A DNA stretch of 37,454 nt from an uncultured Rhodospirillaceae bacterium (GCA_903941095.1 CAJANN010000075.1:1-37454); one strand, 5' to 3'. Counted from the stretch's first letter, positions 8,468-19,300 are shown. Notes: generated from the letters alone by a model not told the origin. A program made the numbers and translations.

Positions 8468-9514
8468 TCATGGCATTTGGCGGGAGATTGTATATCCCAG
8501 GCTGTCGTATCCTCTGATCCGCTTGCCGCTCATGCGGGCCAGTACCGGGACGGCCTCATCGACGTAATCGTAGATGATGACTTCACGCTTCCCAGGGTGG
8601 AGTCGATGCAGGCGACCGGCATATTGGGCCAGGGTGCCACGCCAGGAGATCGGCATGGTCAGGAACAGGGTTGCTGTCTTGCCGGGTGTCAGGCGAATGT
8701 CGGACAACTCCCGCCATTCGGCTCCGTCGGATTCGACACGCCTCCGGATCTCTCTTTCCACTGCGGTATCCGTCACGGGATTGCCCATTTCGTCGAGCAG
8801 CACCGCGTGCATCACGACCTTCGGGGTAACGTATGTGGGGAAGGCGTGGCCGATGCCCGTGTTGGTGAGGGTGAAGCGGGCGCCGGTGTCATCGGCGGCG
8901 AAATCCGCCTGAAGGCCGGAGCGCGTCATCTCCGGGTCATGGATGCCGTGCCACAGATGTTTGCATCGGGCATGTGGCAGGTCTGGCAGGTTTGCCCGGC
9001 AGCAGCCTGCCGGCTTTGCCGCCATTCCGCGACGGTGTTTTCCAGCGGCTTGCCGTTGATGTCCTGGTCTTCGGAGAACTGGTGGCAGGCGGCGCAGAAC
9101 TCCGCCTTCTCGAAATCGGCGGCACGGGTGACGCCGCCGTGAGGTGACGCTGCCGCACTCGGGCCGACGGCACCCGTTTCCCGTTGTGGCGGCCCGAAAT
9201 GACGATGCCGCCGGACGTGGCAGCCAGCGCAGGAATTTCCCGACGCGGCGAGCCCTTGGGCTTCGGGCCGGTGGCCTTTTTTCCGTGTGGTTGCCGCCGC
9301 GAATGCCGCCGCCTGCTCGGCCAGGGGGGCATGGCAATTCATGCAGGCCCGCTCCGGAGGCATTCCCACAACCAAGAAGGTGACCCGACCCGACACCGAT
9401 GACATCATGGCCGTCTGACTACCTATGAACGCGGCACTGTCAGCCGATTGCCGTCTCTGTACAATTCTTGTAGTACGCCGCGCTGCTCATCAGCTGCTGA
9501 GATGCGCTTTTCAT
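8468..9514 (-). pseudogene. Frameshifted multiheme cytochrome c family gene
   Basis: CMNCH, CAGCH, CAACH, CQTCH in one frame (8926-9408); the continuation HLWHGIHDPEMTRSGLQADFA...GYTISRQMP is in another frame; N-terminus also frame-split. Confidence 0.7.
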
Positions 9515-9559
9515 GATAAATACTGACGTCGCAAGTTGTTTTTTTTGCAAATAAAATAT

Positions 9560-10576
9560 TTAATTTATCTGTGCAGACTTTCGTATTTTGCTTGGGCTGT
9601 AACCAAATTTTCTCTTAAATGCAGATAGAAAGTGGTTTGTGTGGCTGTAGCCAAGATTTTCAGAAATTACCTTTAGTGGCGTACTGCTGTTTTCGATTGC
9701 AGCGTGGGCTTCTAATAACCTTCTCTCCATTAAAAAATTATATATTGATTTTCCAAATACCTTTTTGAAGTCGTTGTTCAGCGTGTCGGCTGTAACATTG
9801 TATCTCTCTGCGAGTTGGTCGAGTGTTGGGATTTTTCCATTAAGTGAAGTTAGCTCAGATTCGAGCTCTCTAACTCTTTTTTGTGATTTTCCTGATTTTT
9901 GATGTGTGGTGTCTTTGTCAGCGCCAAAATGGGTTATGAGCTGAGACACATATTCAAGGCATTTTGCCTGAGCGTGTAGCACCGCTGCGGGGCCGTCCAT
10001 TTTGTGGTCGATTGCTGAATAAAGTGTCCTCCCAATATCTTGTGCAATAACTTTCTTGGAAAATGAGTTCCTGGAGGAAAGATCAACAGAGGATAAAAGT
10101 GATAAAAACGTGTCGCTCCCAACAAGGGGGGTCATCGACATCACCGGAGTTATAATACAATAAAGAATACATCTTTCGCCGGAATCCACGAATCCGGTGC
10201 TGTCATATCTGTCGGTTCGTATAAAAAGTGTTTCGCGCTTATCTTGGTGATATTTCTGTTTAAGGTGTGCATCATCGTAAACACATCGTCCTGATTTCAA
10301 CGTGTATATCATAATAACATCTTTGTTGAATTCGCTGACCGCGCGTATGACCGGGATCAGTGCCCCATTGGCTCTGGATTCAAAAATATACTCGGAATGG
10401 GCGAGTGACATTCCGAGCGGTAGATCGACGAAGGTCAACGAGGCAGAGCCAATGTTGCCTTCAAGAGGAATTTCCTGGCGTATCATCGGGGGGCGCGACG
10501 AGCCGATATTGAGATTTTTTCCGGTCTCGCCCTGAAGCCACTCAAGCCGGGCCTTATCATCGAAGATATTGCGCAT
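9560..10576 (-). CDS. AraC-family transcriptional regulator
   Basis: C-terminal double HTH: PTLDQLAERYNVTADTLNNDFKKVFGKSIYNFLMERRLLEAHAAI...VISENLGYSHTNHFLSAFKRKFGYSPSKIRK. Confidence 0.9.
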   Translation of the reverse strand: MRNIFDDKARLEWLQGETGKNLNIGSSRPPMIRQEIPLEGNIGSASLTFVDLPLGMSLAHSEYIFESRANGALIPVIRAVSEFNKDVIMIYTLKSGRCVYDDAHLKQKYHQDKRETLFIRTDRYDSTGFVDSGERCILYCIITPVMSMTPLVGSDTFLSLLSSVDLSSRNSFSKKVIAQDIGRTLYSAIDHKMDGPAAVLHAQAKCLEYVSQLITHFGADKDTTHQKSGKSQKRVRELESELTSLNGKIPTLDQLAERYNVTADTLNNDFKKVFGKSIYNFLMERRLLEAHAAIENSSTPLKVISENLGYSHTNHFLSAFKRKFGYSPSKIRKSAQIN

Positions 10577-10670
10577 TATGGCTTAATCCATCTTGTCGGA
10601 TGAGACTCTCTTAGCTCGCTTCTGGCAATGGCGTCCACCATCTCCCCGTCCCTTCGGACAGTGATTCGGG

Positions 10671-10701
10671 TTTTGCGTGGTTTTTCCTCGCTTTTGCGTG
10701 G
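10671..10701 (+). promoter_or_regulatory. Candidate AraC-type direct-repeat operator
   Basis: TTTTGCGTGG at 10671-10680 and 10692-10701, 21-bp phase, between araC-family gene and divergent operon. Confidence 0.5.
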
Positions 10702-10951
10702 CGCAGCCCTAATGCCCTAATTCACATACGGCTTTAGTCTGTGCCGGAAGCTGTCGCTCGTCTTGTGGCAAGGCTATTCGGTCGACAAAGTGGGCATATG
10801 GGCCGTCATGGCACGCATTGCCTTGCCGACATGGCGCTTTCCTCCGCCGTCGCTGTATCGCCGTCGCACACAAGGTCGATCCGCTCTTTAGGGGGGCTCG
10901 CTGGTGGGGATCATCACCGGATTTGGATTTTGAGCGACAAAGGCCTTATCT

Positions 10952-10973
10952 CCCGCGCATAGCGGGTCTTTTT
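10952..10973 (+). terminator. Terminator-like hairpin just upstream of the mini gene
   Basis: CCCGC-gcata-GCGGG followed by TCTTTTT. Confidence 0.55.
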
Positions 10974-10994
10974 CATTATTTGGGGATTGGGGCC

Positions 10995-11225
10995 ATGAAT
11001 GCCTTTTTGTCAAAGCAGAAGCGCCGTCACAACACTCTCGGTCTCATGGCTCTTGAACCCCGGTGGATGTTTGACGGCGCGGCGATGGCCGATGCCGCGC
11101 ACGCCGCCCCCGATGTTGCCGCTAGGGCGCAGATCCCCGACGCCCCCGCCCCGGTCGAGGTCAAGATCGCCTTCACCCAACAGCTCAAGCTGGCCGCACG
11201 TCATGCCGCCATCCGCTTTTCCTAA
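10995..11225 (+). CDS. 76-aa LEPR-motif mini protein (short paralogue of the giant surface protein)
   Basis: MNAFLSKQKRRHNTLGLMALEPRWMFDGAAMADAAHAAPD...DAPAPVEV then KIAFTQQLKLAARHAA, matching N- and C-termini of the 2072-aa protein. Confidence 0.7.
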   Translation: MNAFLSKQKRRHNTLGLMALEPRWMFDGAAMADAAHAAPDVAARAQIPDAPAPVEVKIAFTQQLKLAARHAAIRFS

Positions 11226-11242
11226 GTCCAGGGGATAATCAC

Positions 11243-13036
11243 ATGACCGCCAATCTGTCCCGCATGGCCCGCCAGCTGGCCGCCGTGTCCGCCGCCGCCC
11301 TGCTGTCGGCCTGCGCCGTGACGCCGACGCCGTTTACTGCCGAGGAGTTCTCGGCCAAGGCCAAGGCGGATCGCGCCGCCATGTTCGATGGTCAGGACGT
11401 CCTGTCCAAGCCGTTGACCCTGTCCGGCGCGGTGGCCCGTGTGCTGAAGTACAATCTGGACAAGCGATCCAAGATGATGGACGAAGCCCTGGCCCTGGGG
11501 CAAACCAGCCTCGACCGCTTCGACCTGCTGCCCAAACTGACGGCCAATGCGGGCTATACCGAGCGCTCGGCGCCGAACGCCACCAAGTCGCGGGATCTGT
11601 ATACCCAGACCACCAGCACGTCGAACCCCAGCTATTCGGCCGACCGCTTTTCCATCACCAACGATCTGGGCCTGACCTGGAACATCCTGGATTTCGGCGT
11701 CTCCTATTTCACCGCCCACCAGAATGCCGACCGCGCCCTGATCGCCAGAGAAAAGCGGCGCAAGACGGTGAATAACCTGGTCCAGGAGGTGCGCTTCACC
11801 TTCTGGCGGGCCGCTGCCGCCCAGACCCTGAAGGGCAAGGTCACCGAGATCATCGCCAATGCCGAGAAGGCGTTGAAGGACTCCGAGCGGGTCGAGGCCG
11901 AAAAGCTGAAGAACCCCACCGAGACGCTGCGTGTGCAAAAGACCCTGCTGGAAAGCATCCGTCAGCTTGAAGCCATCGATCAGGAGTTGACCACGGCCAA
12001 GGCCGAGCTTGCTGCATTGATCAATGTGCCGCCGGGCAGTGATTTCAAGCTTGAGGTGCCCGAGAAGGGGGGCATGACCATCCCGGAATGGTCCATGCCC
12101 GTCGAGCAGATGGAAGAGGCGGCGCTGATCAACAACCCCGATCTGCGGGAACAGGATTACCAGAGCCGCATTGCCATCGACGATACCCATAAGGAGCTTC
12201 TGAAGCTGCTGCCAGGTGTCACCCTGTCGTTTTCGCGGCAATACGATTCCAACTCGTTCCTGGTGGACAATCGCTGGAACGATGTCGGCACCAAGGTCAC
12301 CTGGAACCTGATCAACCTGCTGTCGGCCCCGGATCGCCTGGCCCACGCCGACAGTGCCGAAAAGGTGGCCGACGCCAAGCGCATTGCTTTGCGCATGGCG
12401 GTTCTGGCCCAGGTCCATGTGATCTCCCACCAATTCGCCAGCGCTGCCAGGCAGTTCGAGCGGGCCGACAAGCTGTGGGGTATCGAAACCCGCCTGGCCG
12501 AGGCCTCGGGCAACCAGCAGCGCGGTGGCACGGCCAACGATATCGAGCGTATCAGCACCGAGACCTCGGCCATTGCCGCCGAGCTTCGGCGCTTCCAGAC
12601 CTATGCCCAGATGCAGTCGGCCTACGGCAAGCTGCAATCCACCATCGGCGCCGATCCGGTGCCCGAAAGGGTGGCCTCGCACTCGCTGGACGGCCTGTCG
12701 GGCGCCATCGTGCTGGCCATGCCGCCGGTGGTGAAAGCCGATGCCGCGCCACAGGCAGCTCCTGCCGTGACAGAGGCTGTGAAGGCCGACGGTTTGACTG
12801 AAGCGGAGCAATCCGACGTGGTTGCCGATGCCCTGGGATGGCTGGGCCGCGCCATCTCAGAGAAAGTCCAGGAACTCTCCGCCCCGACCAAGCCGGACAC
12901 GGCTCCAACGGTCCTGGCGCCTCCAGCCACCGCCACGCCGGTTTCCATGACCGCCGAGCCCGCCGTGTCGCAGGTCGCTCAGGCCAATCCGTCGGACCGC
13001 CATTTCGACTGGCTGGGACGCCCCATCAACAGGTAG
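11243..13036 (+). CDS. TolC-family outer membrane lipoprotein with C-terminal extension
   Basis: Lipobox AALLSACAV; two long coiled-coil/beta modules (LDRFDLLPKLTANAGYTER, GVTLSFSRQYDSNSF, LNWNL-like) typical of TolC-type proteins. Confidence 0.8.
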   Translation: MTANLSRMARQLAAVSAAALLSACAVTPTPFTAEEFSAKAKADRAAMFDGQDVLSKPLTLSGAVARVLKYNLDKRSKMMDEALALGQTSLDRFDLLPKLTANAGYTERSAPNATKSRDLYTQTTSTSNPSYSADRFSITNDLGLTWNILDFGVSYFTAHQNADRALIAREKRRKTVNNLVQEVRFTFWRAAAAQTLKGKVTEIIANAEKALKDSERVEAEKLKNPTETLRVQKTLLESIRQLEAIDQELTTAKAELAALINVPPGSDFKLEVPEKGGMTIPEWSMPVEQMEEAALINNPDLREQDYQSRIAIDDTHKELLKLLPGVTLSFSRQYDSNSFLVDNRWNDVGTKVTWNLINLLSAPDRLAHADSAEKVADAKRIALRMAVLAQVHVISHQFASAARQFERADKLWGIETRLAEASGNQQRGGTANDIERISTETSAIAAELRRFQTYAQMQSAYGKLQSTIGADPVPERVASHSLDGLSGAIVLAMPPVVKADAAPQAAPAVTEAVKADGLTEAEQSDVVADALGWLGRAISEKVQELSAPTKPDTAPTVLAPPATATPVSMTAEPAVSQVAQANPSDRHFDWLGRPINR

Positions 13037-13217
13037 GCGGCGAGTAATGGGAGGCGACGATGATCGGTCAGACGCTCGCCCGTGCCACCAGGAATGCCAT
13101 CCGCCGGATGGGCAGCTTTCCCTGACGGAAATCGCCGTCTTGGCCAGGACGCTGCAGGATTCCAGCATGGCGGTACCCGTTGATGTTTCTCATGCCAAAA
13201 GCCAGGAGTAAGCGATT

Positions 13218-13300
13218 ATGGGCTCCATCAAGCGCAAGCGTCAGAAGATCAGCCTCGGCCTGTTGGCTTTGGAACCGCGCTGGATGTTCGACGGTGCCGT
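13218..13300 (+). other. Sub-feature: LEPRWMFDGA N-terminal motif
   Basis: SLGLLALEPRWMFDGAVVADVAHA; also in the mini protein. Confidence 0.8.
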
Positions 13301-16300
13301 TGTGGCCGATGTGGCGCACGCCACCCCGGATGCATCCGCCAAGGCATTGATCCTGGACGCTCCGGCTCCAGTCCAGATCAAAGCCGCCGATCCAGACCAG
13401 AACAACGGTCGGAAGGAGGTGGTGTTCGTCGATACCTCGGTGGCCGACTACAAGACCCTTGAGGCAGGGGTGAAGCCGGGTGTCGAGATCGAGGAGATCG
13501 ATGGCGGCCAAAGCGGTTTGGCACAGATGGCAAAATGGGCCGAAACCCATACGGGCTATGACAGCATCGCCATCCTGTCCCACGGCGCTGAAGCCGCTTT
13601 GAAACTGGGGACCGACCTTATTACCGAGACCAATATTTCGAGTGTGGTGGTTGCGGCGCAGTTGGCTCAAATCGGTCGCTCGCTGGATGCCAACGGTGAC
13701 ATTCTTCTATACGGCTGCGACGTCGCCAAGGGAGAGGATGGTGCCCAATTCATCAGCGATTTTGCCGTTGCAACGGGAGCCGATGTGGCGGCATCGACAG
13801 ATGTCACGGGCGCAGATGGGAATTGGTCGCTTGAGTTATCGCACGGACAAATAGAGGCACCGGCAGATTGTCGATGGGATGGTTATGAACATGACCTGAG
13901 CGTAACCGGGGTTAATGTGGCTAATGGCGGCATAACCCTGTCCGTCACGTATGGACAATTCAGCTTCTCTTTTGCGAATTGTTCTTTGACGGGAGATGGC
14001 GCTTGGGTCAGCGCCTATCTGGGAACGTTCAAGGTTAGCCTGACGGGTTATTATAGTGGTGATGGGCAGTACTACTCTACGGCGTATACATACCAGCCGG
14101 CATTTGATTTCACGTCTCAATCATTTAGTGGTGGTGGCGCGGTTTTTGGCACTTGGAATGCGGGGTCTCAGAGCTACACACCTTATACGGCTTACGTCTC
14201 TGGCACGTTCACCATCACGGCATCATATTGGACCGACCTGAGCGGCCGCGGGTTGAGCGGATCTGTATATGGACTGACACCAAGTGGAAGCGGCTATGTC
14301 GATCTCAATGGCAAAGGCATTCAAATAAACTATGTCGCCAACACCACTCCAAGCTTCCTTGGAGGCGGTAGCCAGTCGCTCTCCTTGGGGGTTGGCGCTT
14401 CAGCCGTCGATCTGAAAACCTATCTGCATGTCAGCGATTCCGATACGACCAACCAGACCGAGACCTGGACACAAAGCAGCGGCCCCAGCCATGGCACCTT
14501 GAGCATTGCCGGGGCCACCGGCACGTCAGGTAGCACCGATATCACGCCTGGAGGCACCATCACCTATACCCCCGCTGCGGGGTATACCGGTACTGACAGC
14601 TTTTCCATTCAGGTCAGCGATGGCACTGCCACCGCCACCAAGACCTTCAGCGTCACGGTTAACGACGCGCCAACCATCACTGGTGCGTCTGCGGGCCAAA
14701 CGGTCAATGACAACGCGACCGACATGCCGTTTTCCGGTGTCACCATCGCGGACAACGGGACTTCGGATGGTAGTACGGCACAGACCCAAACCGTGCACGT
14801 TACCCTCGATACCGCCGCCAAAGGCAGTTTCACGACCCTGAATGGGTTCACGAATGCTGGTGGCGGCGATTATACCTTCACGGGGACTGCCGCGGCGGCC
14901 ACGACGGCGATCAGGGGGCTGGTGTTCACGCCCACCGCCAACCGAGTGGCACCGGGCTCGACCGAGACCACGACGTTCACCATCAGCACCAACGACGGTG
15001 TGGCATCGACGGTGACCAATGCCACCACGACGATGGTATCGACCTCGATCAACGACACGCCGACCAACATCTCGCTGTCTTCGTCGAGTGTGGCGGAGAA
15101 CAGTGGCGCCGGAACGGCGGTGGGCACTCTGTCGACCACCGACGCGGACAGCGGCGACACTTACACCTATTCCCTGGTCAGCGGTGCCACGGACAAATTC
15201 CAAATTTCTGGCAGTCAGTTGCAGGTGAAGGCGGGGGCCAATCTGGATTACGAGACGGCCACCAGCCACAGTGTGACGGTGCGGACTACTGACTCCCAGG
15301 GTGCCTTCTACGACAAGGTCTTCACGATCACGGTGACCAACGTCAACGAGGCACCGACCGATATCGCTCTGTCGGCTGCTACGGTCCCTGAGAACAGCGC
15401 GGCGGGAACGGTGGTAGGCAACCTGTCCAGCACCGACCCGGACGTCGGCAACACCTTTACCTATTCGCTGGTGGGCGGCGCTACGTCGAAGTTCCAGATC
15501 GTCGGCGGTCAGTTGCAGGTCAAGGCCGGGGCCAACCTGGATTATGAGACCGCAACCAGCCAGAGCGTGACAGTCCGCACCACCGACCAGGGGGGGCTGA
15601 CCTACGACAAGGCTTTCACCATCGCCATCGCCAACGTCAACGACGCTGCCACCGTCACCATCAACGAGGGTGCGGTGGTGGTGCAGGGGCAGTCGGTGAC
15701 CATCTCCAATGCCAAGTTGTCATCCTATGACGGTGAGCAAGCATCCAGTACCCTGACCTATACCGTCATCACCAAGCCCACCGGCGGAACCCTTTACAAG
15801 AGCGGCGTGGCGCTGAACAACGGCGACACCTTCCTGCAATCGGATCTGGGGGCGGGCAATATCACCTACACCCATGGCGGTGGAGGCGGCGCGAGCGACA
15901 GTTTCGTCTTCAAGGTGACCGACAACGCCGCCAACGATACCGCCAACACTACCTTCGCCATCACGGTGAACCGCCAGCCGGTGGTGGCCAACGCCATCGC
16001 CAACCAGTCGTGGTCCGGCTCTGGCGTGAAGAGCTTTCAGTTCGCCCCCAATGTGTTCACCGACGCCGATGCCGACACCATGACCTATTCGGCCAAGCAG
16101 CAGGATGGCTCGGCCTTGCCGTCCTGGCTGTCGTTCAGTTCCTCGACGCGGACCTTTTCCGGCAATCCGCCTTCGGGTGTGGCCAGTGTCGCTCTTAGAG
16201 TGACCGCCGATGATGGTCGCGGCGGCAGCGCCACCAACGACTTCACCATCAATATTTCCAATGCCAACGATACTGCGACGGTGGCCAACGCCATTCCCAA

Positions 16301-19300
16301 CCAGACCTGGACCGGGTCGGGGGCCAAAAGCTATCAGGTGCCCGCCAACACCTTCTCGGCCGATCCCGACGGCGACGCCTTAAGCTATTCTGCGACACTG
16401 CAAGGCGGTGGTGCGCTTCCGTCCTGGCTGAGCTTCGACACCGCCAGCCGGACTTTCAGCGGTAATCCGCCCGTCGGTGTTGGTTCCTACAATCTGACCG
16501 TCACCGCCAATGACGGCAATGGCGGCACGGTATCGTCCACCTTCACCCTGACGCTCACCTCCGTCAACGACGCGCCGGTCCTGGCCAATCCCCTAGGGCC
16601 GCAAACCATGAGTGGACCGGGGGTTTGGAGCTATACAATCCCGGCCAGCACCTTCACCGACGCCGACAACGATACGCTGACCTGGAGCGCCACCAAGGCC
16701 GATGGTTCGGCGCTTCCCGCCTGGCTGAGCTTCAACGCCACCACCCGCGTCCTGTCGGGCAACGCCCCCAACAATGTTCCCCAGGTGGACGTCAAGATCA
16801 GTGTGTCGGATGGTAATGGCGGCACAGCCTCGTCGTCCTTCCGTCTCAACATCGACCAGAACACCAGCAACGACGCCCCGGTTCTGGCCAATGCCATTGC
16901 CAGCACCACCTGGACCGGATCGGGGGCCAATACCTATCAGATCCCGGCCAACACCTTCACCGATGCCGATGGCGATACCCTGTCCCTGTCCGCCACCCTG
17001 ACCGGCGGCGGGGCGCTGCCCTCCTGGCTGCGCTTCAATCCCCAGACCTGGGCCTTTTCGGGCAATCCCCCCGCGACCGCCGACGGCCAGACCTATGCCA
17101 TCACGGTCACCGCCAATGACAATGAAGGCGGCAGCATTACCGGGGCCTTCAATCTGACCATCGCCAGCGCCAATGACACGCCGACCCTCGCCGCCGGCAT
17201 GGCCGACCAGAGCATGAGCGGAAGCGGCAGTTGGAGTTATCAGGTTCCGGTCAATACCTTCACCGATGCCGATGGCGACACCATCACCTGGAGCGCCACC
17301 CAGTCCGATGGCAGTGCCCTGCCGTCGTGGTTGTCGTTCGACGCCAATAGTCGCACCTTCTCCGGTAATCCGCCGTCCAGCGTCTCGACTTTGCTGCTGA
17401 AGGTGACCGGCACCGATCCGTCGGCGGCGGCGGCATCCAGTACCTTTACCCTTCGGGTCTCCAATTCCAATGACGCACCGGTGGTGGCCAATGGGTTGGC
17501 GGGGCAGAACATGTCGGGGCCGGGGGCGTGGACCTATCAGGTTCCGGCCAACACGTTTACCGACGCCGACAACGACACCCTGACCTATTCCGCCATCCAA
17601 TCCGATGGATCGGCCCTGCCGTCCTGGCTGTCCTTCGACGCCAGCACACGCACCTTCACCGGCAATCCCCCCTGGGGCGCGCCCAGCGTGGCGCTGAAGG
17701 TCACCGCCGATGACGGAAACGGCGGCAGCGCGTCGTCGTCCTTCCAGCTCTCCATCGACCAGAACACCACCAACGACGCTCCGGTGGTCGCCAACGCCAT
17801 TGGCGCCCAGACCAAGGACGGCTCTGGCGCCTGGACCTATCAGGTTCCGGCCAACACCTTCTTCGACGCCGATGGCACGCCGGTGACCTTGAGCGCATCT
17901 TTGAGCAGCGGCGCCGCCCTTCCGTCCTGGCTCAGCTTCAACGCTTCCACCCGGACGTTTTCCGGCAATCCGCCGGCCTCGGTCAACGGCCAGACTTTCG
18001 CCATCAGGGTGACGGCCACTGATCCGCAGAACTCGACGGTGACCAACACCTTCAATCTGGCCGCAACCAACGCCAATGACACACCGACGGTGGCCAACGC
18101 CATCGCCGATCAGAGTTGGAGCGGATCGGGAAGCAAGACGTTCCAGTTCAATGCGAACGTCTTCAATGACGCCGATGGCGATACCATGACCTATACAGCC
18201 ACTCAGGCGGATGGGACGGCACTGCCGTCCTGGCTGAGTTTCACCAGCACAACTCGGACCTTCTCCGGCAATCCTCCCTCCAGCTTGTCCTATATCGATC
18301 TCAAGGTGACCGCTTCGGATGGCAATGGTGGCGCCAAGTCCACTACCTTCCGGGAGTACATCTCCAACGTCAACGACCAGCCGACCGTCAGTTCCCCGAC
18401 GATCTCGGGCGCACTCGGCAAGGGCGGCTCGGCACCGATTCCCGGCGGCACCTTCACTGATCCCGATGGCGATCCTCTGACCTATACCGCCAAAGGGCCG
18501 AACAACACGCCATTGCCGTCCTGGCTGAAGTTTGATCCGATCACCCATACCTTCACCGGCACCCCGTCCCAGGGGCAGAGCGGTTCCATCCCGGTGACGG
18601 TGATGGTGACCGATTCCTCGGGCGCCACCGTCTCGACCACCATGACGCTGTCCTATGACAATCCGTCCCCGCCACCGCCTCCACCGCCTCCACCAGCGCC
18701 GCCGCCGGTCGTCGAGGCTCCCAAGCCGCCACCGCCTCCCCCATCAGAGGGACCGGCGCTGATTACCTCGATCCGGGCGGCGGTGTCGGATAGTAGTGCT
18801 TTCACCCAGGGAGGCTCCGGTATTGGCAGCAATGCCTTTGCCGCCAGAATCGCTTCCGTGACCAGCGGCGGCGGATTCCAGGTGGCTGTTTCGGCGCCGC
18901 CGGTCAATGCTGTCAGCGATGGCGCGTTGTTCGTCGCCAAGGGCATCCCCGCCGTGGTCGTGGACTCCAAGGTCATCAATTTCGCGGTGCCCGTGGACGC
19001 ATTCGGTCACACTAGCGCCGAGGCCGGCATCCAGCTTGCTGCCAAGATGAGCGACGGTCGCCCCTTGCCACCTTGGATGAGTTTTGATGCAACGCGCGGT
19101 ATTTTTGTCGGTGAGGCGCCGGAGGGCTTCAAGGGGTCCTTGGCGGTCATCGTGGTCGCCCGTGATAACGGAGGACACGAGGTCGCCACCAATTTCCGTA
19201 TCCAGATCGGTGGTGGTGCGGTGAAGGAGGGCGGGCAGGCACCAGCCAATCAGAACGGCGAAGACCAACCCGAATCGGCTTCGCAAGGACAACGGAGTGG

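Noticed and set aside
10741-10962. 73-aa plus ORF upstream of the mini gene
   Set aside because: No recognisable domain, no convincing RBS, runs through the terminator-like hairpin.
11222-12811. 529-aa minus-strand ORF
   Set aside because: Fully antisense to the TolC-like gene, low-complexity G/L/Q-rich translation, no recognisable domain.
13060-13150. Programmed frameshift joining the 21-aa and 54-aa ORFs
   Set aside because: No good slippery heptamer at CTTTCCCTGA; a plain overlap or decay is simpler.
16593-18548. 651-aa minus-strand ORF
   Set aside because: Antisense to the CADG repeats; Gly/Arg-rich periodic translation is a shadow of the repetitive GC-rich coding strand.
15987-18655. 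Regular repeats resembling a CRISPR-like array
   Set aside because: Repeats are about 300-bp in-frame protein domains, not short identical repeats with unique spacers; no cas genes.
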